Part shown: in pieces, positions 41,473 through 45,437 of the stretch | How the letters are laid out: every line of letters begins with the position of its first letter | Numbering within the stretch: the stretch's first letter is position 1 | NCBI RefSeq assembly: GCF_000372725.1 | Contig: NW_005200600.1 | Location: 200,735 to 246,171, forward strand | Reading direction: 5' to 3' | DNA: 45,437 nt | Origin: Emiliania huxleyi CCMP1516 | Lineage: Eukaryota > Haptophyta > Isochrysidales > Noelaerhabdaceae | Notes under the pieces: generated by a model | What the model was told of the DNA's origin: nothing | The model's database searches: none | Seen by the model: only the letters and a program-made list of their open reading frames with translations | Made by a program: the position numbers and the translations under genes

Positions 41473-43714
41473 TCACGGCTCGGCGTCCGCGTCGTCGTCG
41501 AAAGAGGGTGCGACGAACTGGTCCTCCTCGAAGGGCACCAAGGTCGGCTCGGCGCGGCGCGGCGCCACCCGCGGGGAAACGGGCGCGACCGGCGGCGCGG
41601 CCGGCGCCGCCTCCGCGGCCTCGCCATCGCTGGCGAGCTGCTGCAGCCTACCACGGGCATTGGCACACGGGGGCGGTGAGCCGCAGCCGGTCCGGCGTTC
41701 GGCCGGGCGCTGCCGTGCGCACCGGTGGCGCAGCCGCTCGGTCTCGTCGGCGAGCTGTGAGCAGCGCGTCTCGAGGAGAGGCAGCTGCTCCATCTTTATC
41801 CGCTCGGCGCCGCGGCAGTAATAGGCGGTCCACGGCCGCACCGCGCCGGGGTCGATGTGCAGCGTGGTGTGGGCGCCAGGCGCGTAGCTCTGGTTGACGA
41901 ACCGCGGCTCGGAGAGCGCTGGCCAGAGCGGCAGCGTGGGCGGCAAGTCGGCTCGCTGCCGTTCGCAGTTGCCGAGGAGCGTGCCGTGCAAGCAGCTGGT
42001 GAGGTGGTGAAGCAACTCGGCGAGGTAGAGCGAGTTGAACTCGAACGCGGACGGGAACTGCTCGCACAGCTGGTGCACGCAGTCGACGTACTGCAAGAAG
42101 ACGGGCGAGGACTGCTCCTCCGAGGACTGCGCGCCGCGCTCGAGCGGCGCGATCGTGCCGCACCGCTTTGCGAACTGGTGGCCGAAGGAGAGCCACTCCT
42201 TGGCGACCAGCGTCTCGAAGCCTCGGCGCGTGCGGAAGGTCGGGTCGAGGGCGAGCTGCGCCAGGGCGGTCACCTGCGACGTGCGGTCCCAGCCATCCGA
42301 GCAGTGCACGACGACGGAGGCACGGTCGTGCTCGAGCAGCCGCGCGGCGTGGAGCGCGGCCCTGAGCACCATCCGCAGGTGCTCGAGCCACCCGCTCTTC
42401 TCGAGCTCGGGCATCGACGTCTCTCCCGCGGCCGCCTGCTTCTTGAGCACGGCCAGGAAGGCCTTGAGGGAGGACCGCATCGCGTGGATGTTCTCGATGT
42501 TCATGAAGGTGAGGCGCGTGGCCGCGTAGTTGGAGGCGTGCTCGTACCCCTTGCCCTTGACCTGGTTCACCTCGGCGTTCAGCTTCGGGCGGCAGTCGAG
42601 GATGTGCAGCGTGTCGCCGATCGGGTTCGTCTCTCCAATGGCGCGCAGCAGCGCCTCGTCGTCCGCTGAGCGCTTGTTGGCGACGCCGACCAGCGGCTGG
42701 GAGCAGCGGCAGATGGAGGCGACTCCAAACGCGTCCTTCCAGCAGAGGACGGGGAGCCGCCTGCCGGAGCGGAAGGCGGCGGCGCGCGAGAGCGCCTCGT
42801 CCGTGACCGCACGTGGCACCGCGAGCAGCCGAGGGTACGTGGCGCACAAGCCGTACTCGCGGTTGAGCGCCGTGACGCGCCAGTTGGAGAGAGGGTTGTT
42901 GAGGCCCTGCCGGTGGAACTCGGCTTCGGGAGACGTGCCCGGCGGGTAGTCGCAGAATGCGCCGCCCCTCTCGCCTGCTCTCGCCAGTGCTGCGGCGTGG
43001 GTGGCGGCGAAGAGGCGGTCGAATCCCGGGGCGCGTGACTCGCGGACGACAGCAGAGAAGCGGCCGAACGCGGCGGCGGCGACGAGCACGCGCAGAGCGG
43101 GAAGCGCTCCATACTTTGGGTACACCTCGACCTCGATCTCGGGGTCGGCGGCAGGCGGCGGCGGCGGCTCGCTGCCTCCGCGGCCATTGCTGCGCGCGGT
43201 CTGGTGGTACTTTGTGAACCGATCGATCGAGTAGAGCGGGAGGGAGACGAGCGGCCACGAGAGGGGCGGATCGTCCCCCGGGCTGGCGGCGGCGGCCGCC
43301 GCGGCGGTCGACGATGCCTCCCACACCATCCGGAAGGAGGTCACAAAGAGCCGCCCTGCACAGCGGGTCCCGGCGGCGGTGCCGTCTCCCGCGCCACCAA
43401 GCTGGAGCGCGGAGATGGGTGCGGCGGCCATGCGCTCGCCCGGCAGCAGCCCCGTCGGTGCCGGATGCTCGCGCGGCGGAACCATCCGCAGCCCTCCATT
43501 GGGCGGCGTGAGCGGCGGTGGCGGGTGAGCGGCGGGCGACGAGGCGGCAGGCAGCGAGAGCGGGTCGGTGACACCGACCACGGTGGCGGCTGCTGGGACC
43601 ACGACGGACGGTGCGCGGGATGGGGTGGGCGCCCCCGTACGAGGAGGTCCCAACGGCGTGGCGTCCGGCGGTAAGGCCTGCAGCGATTTTGCGGCATCGT
43701 CGTGCGGCGGCGGC

Positions 43715-43789
<75 letters not shown>

Positions 43790-43884
43790 TCGTCGGCAAA
43801 GAGCGATCGCGGAGCGGTCTTTCGCGTTGACGTGGGGGCGAGGCCGAGTTGGCTGAGCAGCGACTTGTCGGACTCGGTGGACAT
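41473..43884 (-). CDS. Myotubularin-family 3-phosphoinositide phosphatase
   Basis: Single exon, 803 residues from the ATG at 43884 (MSTESDKSLLSQLGL). After a poly-Pro tract (~27 residues) and a disordered stretch, a PH-GRAM domain (CAGRLFVTSFRMVWE) is followed by the phosphatase domain: NPLSNWRVTALNREYGLCATYP, RLPVLCWKDAFGVASICRCSQP, MNIENIHAMRSSLKAF and the active-site HCSDGWDRTSQ (C528, R534). ALDPTFRTRRGFETLVAKEW and SFGHQFAKRCG follow. The intact C-SDGWD-R loop indicates an active enzyme on PI3P and PI(3,5)P2 in endosomal traffic and autophagy, rather than a dead adaptor. A short C-terminal coiled coil (LPLLETRCSQLADETERLRH) could dimerise. There is no FYVE domain. Confidence 0.95.
43703..43783 (-). 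repeat. (CGG)n tract coding poly-proline in the myotubularin
   Basis: About 27 CGG/CCG triplets, in frame as prolines on the coding strand. Confidence 0.95.
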
Positions 43885-44095
43885 CACAATACTCTGGCGC
43901 GCTGTGAATGGTAGGGATACGTGACAGAGGGCCACGCCCTCGCTGGCGGCGGCGCACCGCCCAGGACGCTGCCTCTACCTTGCCATCGGTGGCGACCGTG
44001 TCCAGGGGAACAAACAAATCGAAACTCGCTCCGCCGTCAGGGGCAGCAGCGCACTCCCTTTTGGCCTGCCGAGGCGGCTCTCGCGGATTTACTCA
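43885..44095. promoter_or_regulatory. Candidate bidirectional promoter, myotubularin/AMBRA1-like
   Basis: Only 211 bp separate the two divergent ATGs. No TATA box is visible. Shared regulation is inferred from the spacing and related functions. Confidence 0.35.
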
Positions 44096-45437
44096 ATGCG
44101 CACCTCATCTCCGAGGAGCGTCCTGAACGCCGAGCCTCGAGCAAGGGCCTGTGACGACGCTCCGGTGTCGTCGCTGCTCTGCTCGCGCGAAACGGCCAGC
44201 GGCCGGCACGCCGCGAGCGCTGAGGCGCGGTTGCTGCGTTGGTCGATGGGGAGATGGATGGCACCTCACGGGCTCCAGTCTGGATACTGCGCGCTGAGTG
44301 GCGCCAAGTCGACGATCGCCCTCGCCTTTTCCACCGACGGCACGTACTTTGCCTCCACGCATGGCGACCACACCGTCAAGGCCCGCCGCGTCGCCTCGCC
44401 CGCGGCTGGTGCGCCCGTTCACATGCTAAAGCCCGCGCGCGCGCGCGCGTCGCGACAGGTGTTTGACTCGTCATCGTGGGCCATCCGGTGTGCACCGCTG
44501 CCTCCCTCTTCCCGCGCCTCTCCCTCGAACCACTCCGGCGCCTTCTCCCGCCGCCCCGCCGCCCGCTCATCCCCTCCCCCGCCCCTCTCCGCGCCTCAGC
44601 GCTGTTCTCACGGGCCACGAGCGGACGCCGTGGACGGTAAAGTTCCACCCGCGCTCGCGGCGCATCCTCGCCTCGGGGTCGTTGGACCAGTCGGTGCGCA
44701 CGCCGGCCGACACCCGGATTGCACACAGGGGAAATGGAGCCACAACCCACCAGTCGTGCACAGGGGACAAGACATCACACTCCCACCCAGCCACACGCCT
44801 CGACACACAACACGTCTCACGAATGCCACGGGGGCGGTCGGTGCAGCACTCCCCCCGCCCCTTGGGCCACCCCGAATGACCTGGCGGCGACACACATACT
44901 CTGACGGACCTCGCTCCGCACTTAAGACCCCCCCCCCCCCCCCTCTGGCAGGTCCGGGTGTGGGACATTGAGCGCGCCGAGTGCATCGCCCACCACCACT
45001 TCCTCTTTGTCGTCTCGTGCATCTCCTTTCACCCCAGCGGCACCCGTGAACCTAGATGCACACGTCCGACCGCAGCGGAACCCCGGCCTTGGTCCTCTTG
45101 GAAGGGCCTTCCCTAGACACTTCCTAGACACTTCTGGACACTTCCTAGACACTTCCTAGACACTTCCTAGACGGGCCTTCCCTGCCCTGCCCCACTCGTC
45201 CCCACTCCCGTCTTCACCGCCCTGCCCGATCCTCCCCGCCCCGCAGGGAACATTCTCGCAGTCACCTCGGGCGCGCGCCCAGCGGGAAGTGTCTAGGAAG
45301 CTTCATTCACTCCGTCTCGTCTTGACCGCGTTTGAATCGCCGTGAACGTAGGCAAGCGCATCTCCGTGTGGAGGTGGGATGCCTCGCCCCTCCCCCCAAC
45401 GCCTCCCGTGCAAGCCCCCCCCCCCCCATCAAAAAAA
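44096..45437 (+). CDS. AMBRA1: AMBRA1-like WD40 autophagy protein, 3' truncated by the window
   Basis: Six phase-consistent exons: 44096-44380, 44459-44487, 44600-44693, 44952-45045, 45247-45270 and 45352-window end. The product has WD40 blades close to the AMBRA1 N-terminus: AFSTDGTYFASTHGDHTVKV, VLTGHERTPWTVKFHP, ILASGSLDQSVRVWD, then CISFHPSGTRNILAVTSG and KRISVWRWD. AMBRA1 is a DCAF-type receptor for CUL4-DDB1 that regulates Beclin 1/ULK1 autophagy and cyclin D turnover. Introns 1 and 5 are GC-AG and the others GT-AG. Introns 4 and 5 carry AGACACTTCCT 11-mers like those in M16 intron 1. Exons of 24-29 bp are unusually small. The start codon is the first in-frame ATG and is moderately supported. 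Confidence 0.78.
45104..45172 (+). repeat. 11-bp repeat in AMBRA1-like intron 4
   Basis: About five AGACACTTCCT units, one with a C-to-G change. One more in reverse orientation (AAGTGTCTAGG) lies at 45287-45298 in intron 5. Confidence 0.85.

Noticed and set aside
41648..44017. 789-codon Arg-rich frame opposite or overlapping the myotubularin
   Set aside because: Shadow of the myotubularin coding frame on the same strand.

Overview
This is GC-rich nuclear DNA from a eukaryote. Genes lie on both strands, most are split by short introns (about 65-550 bp), and there are no bacterial operons, tRNAs or rRNAs. The GC richness, dense genes, many GC-AG introns with a G after the acceptor AG, and abundant simple repeats fit a unicellular alga, most likely a haptophyte. 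A pelagophyte or another alga cannot be excluded without a database search, so this placement is inference.

Layout. 1-5057 is a tandem satellite with a ~382-bp monomer; its last six monomers form two ~1147-bp trimers. 5428-6009 holds a 140-bp direct repeat. 6190-8762 is a large inverted-repeat (foldback) element. 10159-13997 (+) encodes a PH plus calponin-homology protein with a long Ala/Glu/Lys helix. 14290-14977 is an A-A-B-A-B repeat cluster. 16002-16595 (+) is a possible small gene. 16931-17300 is a hexanucleotide microsatellite. 17360-18640 (-) is a GT8 glycosyltransferase. 18912-19036 is a (GT)n tract. 19852-20675 (-) is SDHAF2. 21393-23462 (+) is a frame-broken trypsin-like protease. 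23920-28567 (+) is a ten-exon insulin-degrading-enzyme-like M16 peptidase. 28688-29263 (-) is hypothetical. 29430-29570 is a reverse-transcriptase tail relic. 30076-30996 (-) is a rhodanese plus dual-specificity phosphatase. 31757-32652 (+) is a GPR1/FUN34/YaaH-like membrane protein. 33642-35871 (+) is a membrane-anchored papain-like protease. 36528-39005 (-) is branched-chain 2-oxoacid dehydrogenase E1 alpha. 39901-40938 (+) is a membrane TPR protein. 41473-43884 (-) is a myotubularin phosphatase. 44096 to the window end (+) is an AMBRA1-like WD40 protein.

The genes do not form one pathway. SDHAF2 and BCKDHA are mitochondrial. The myotubularin (PI3P turnover) and AMBRA1-like (autophagy) genes are divergent with only 211 bp between their ATGs, which suggests a shared promoter.

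The strongest unusual signal is intron architecture. Many introns are bounded by direct repeats of about 6-19 bp that span both splice sites. Three genes' introns or exon edges carry extra tandem copies of a splice acceptor or donor with adjoining exon sequence. The introns are also filled with 10-11-bp tandem repeats, and one 11-mer is shared by two unrelated genes. Together this looks like recent intron gain or remodelling by local duplication or an introner-like process.
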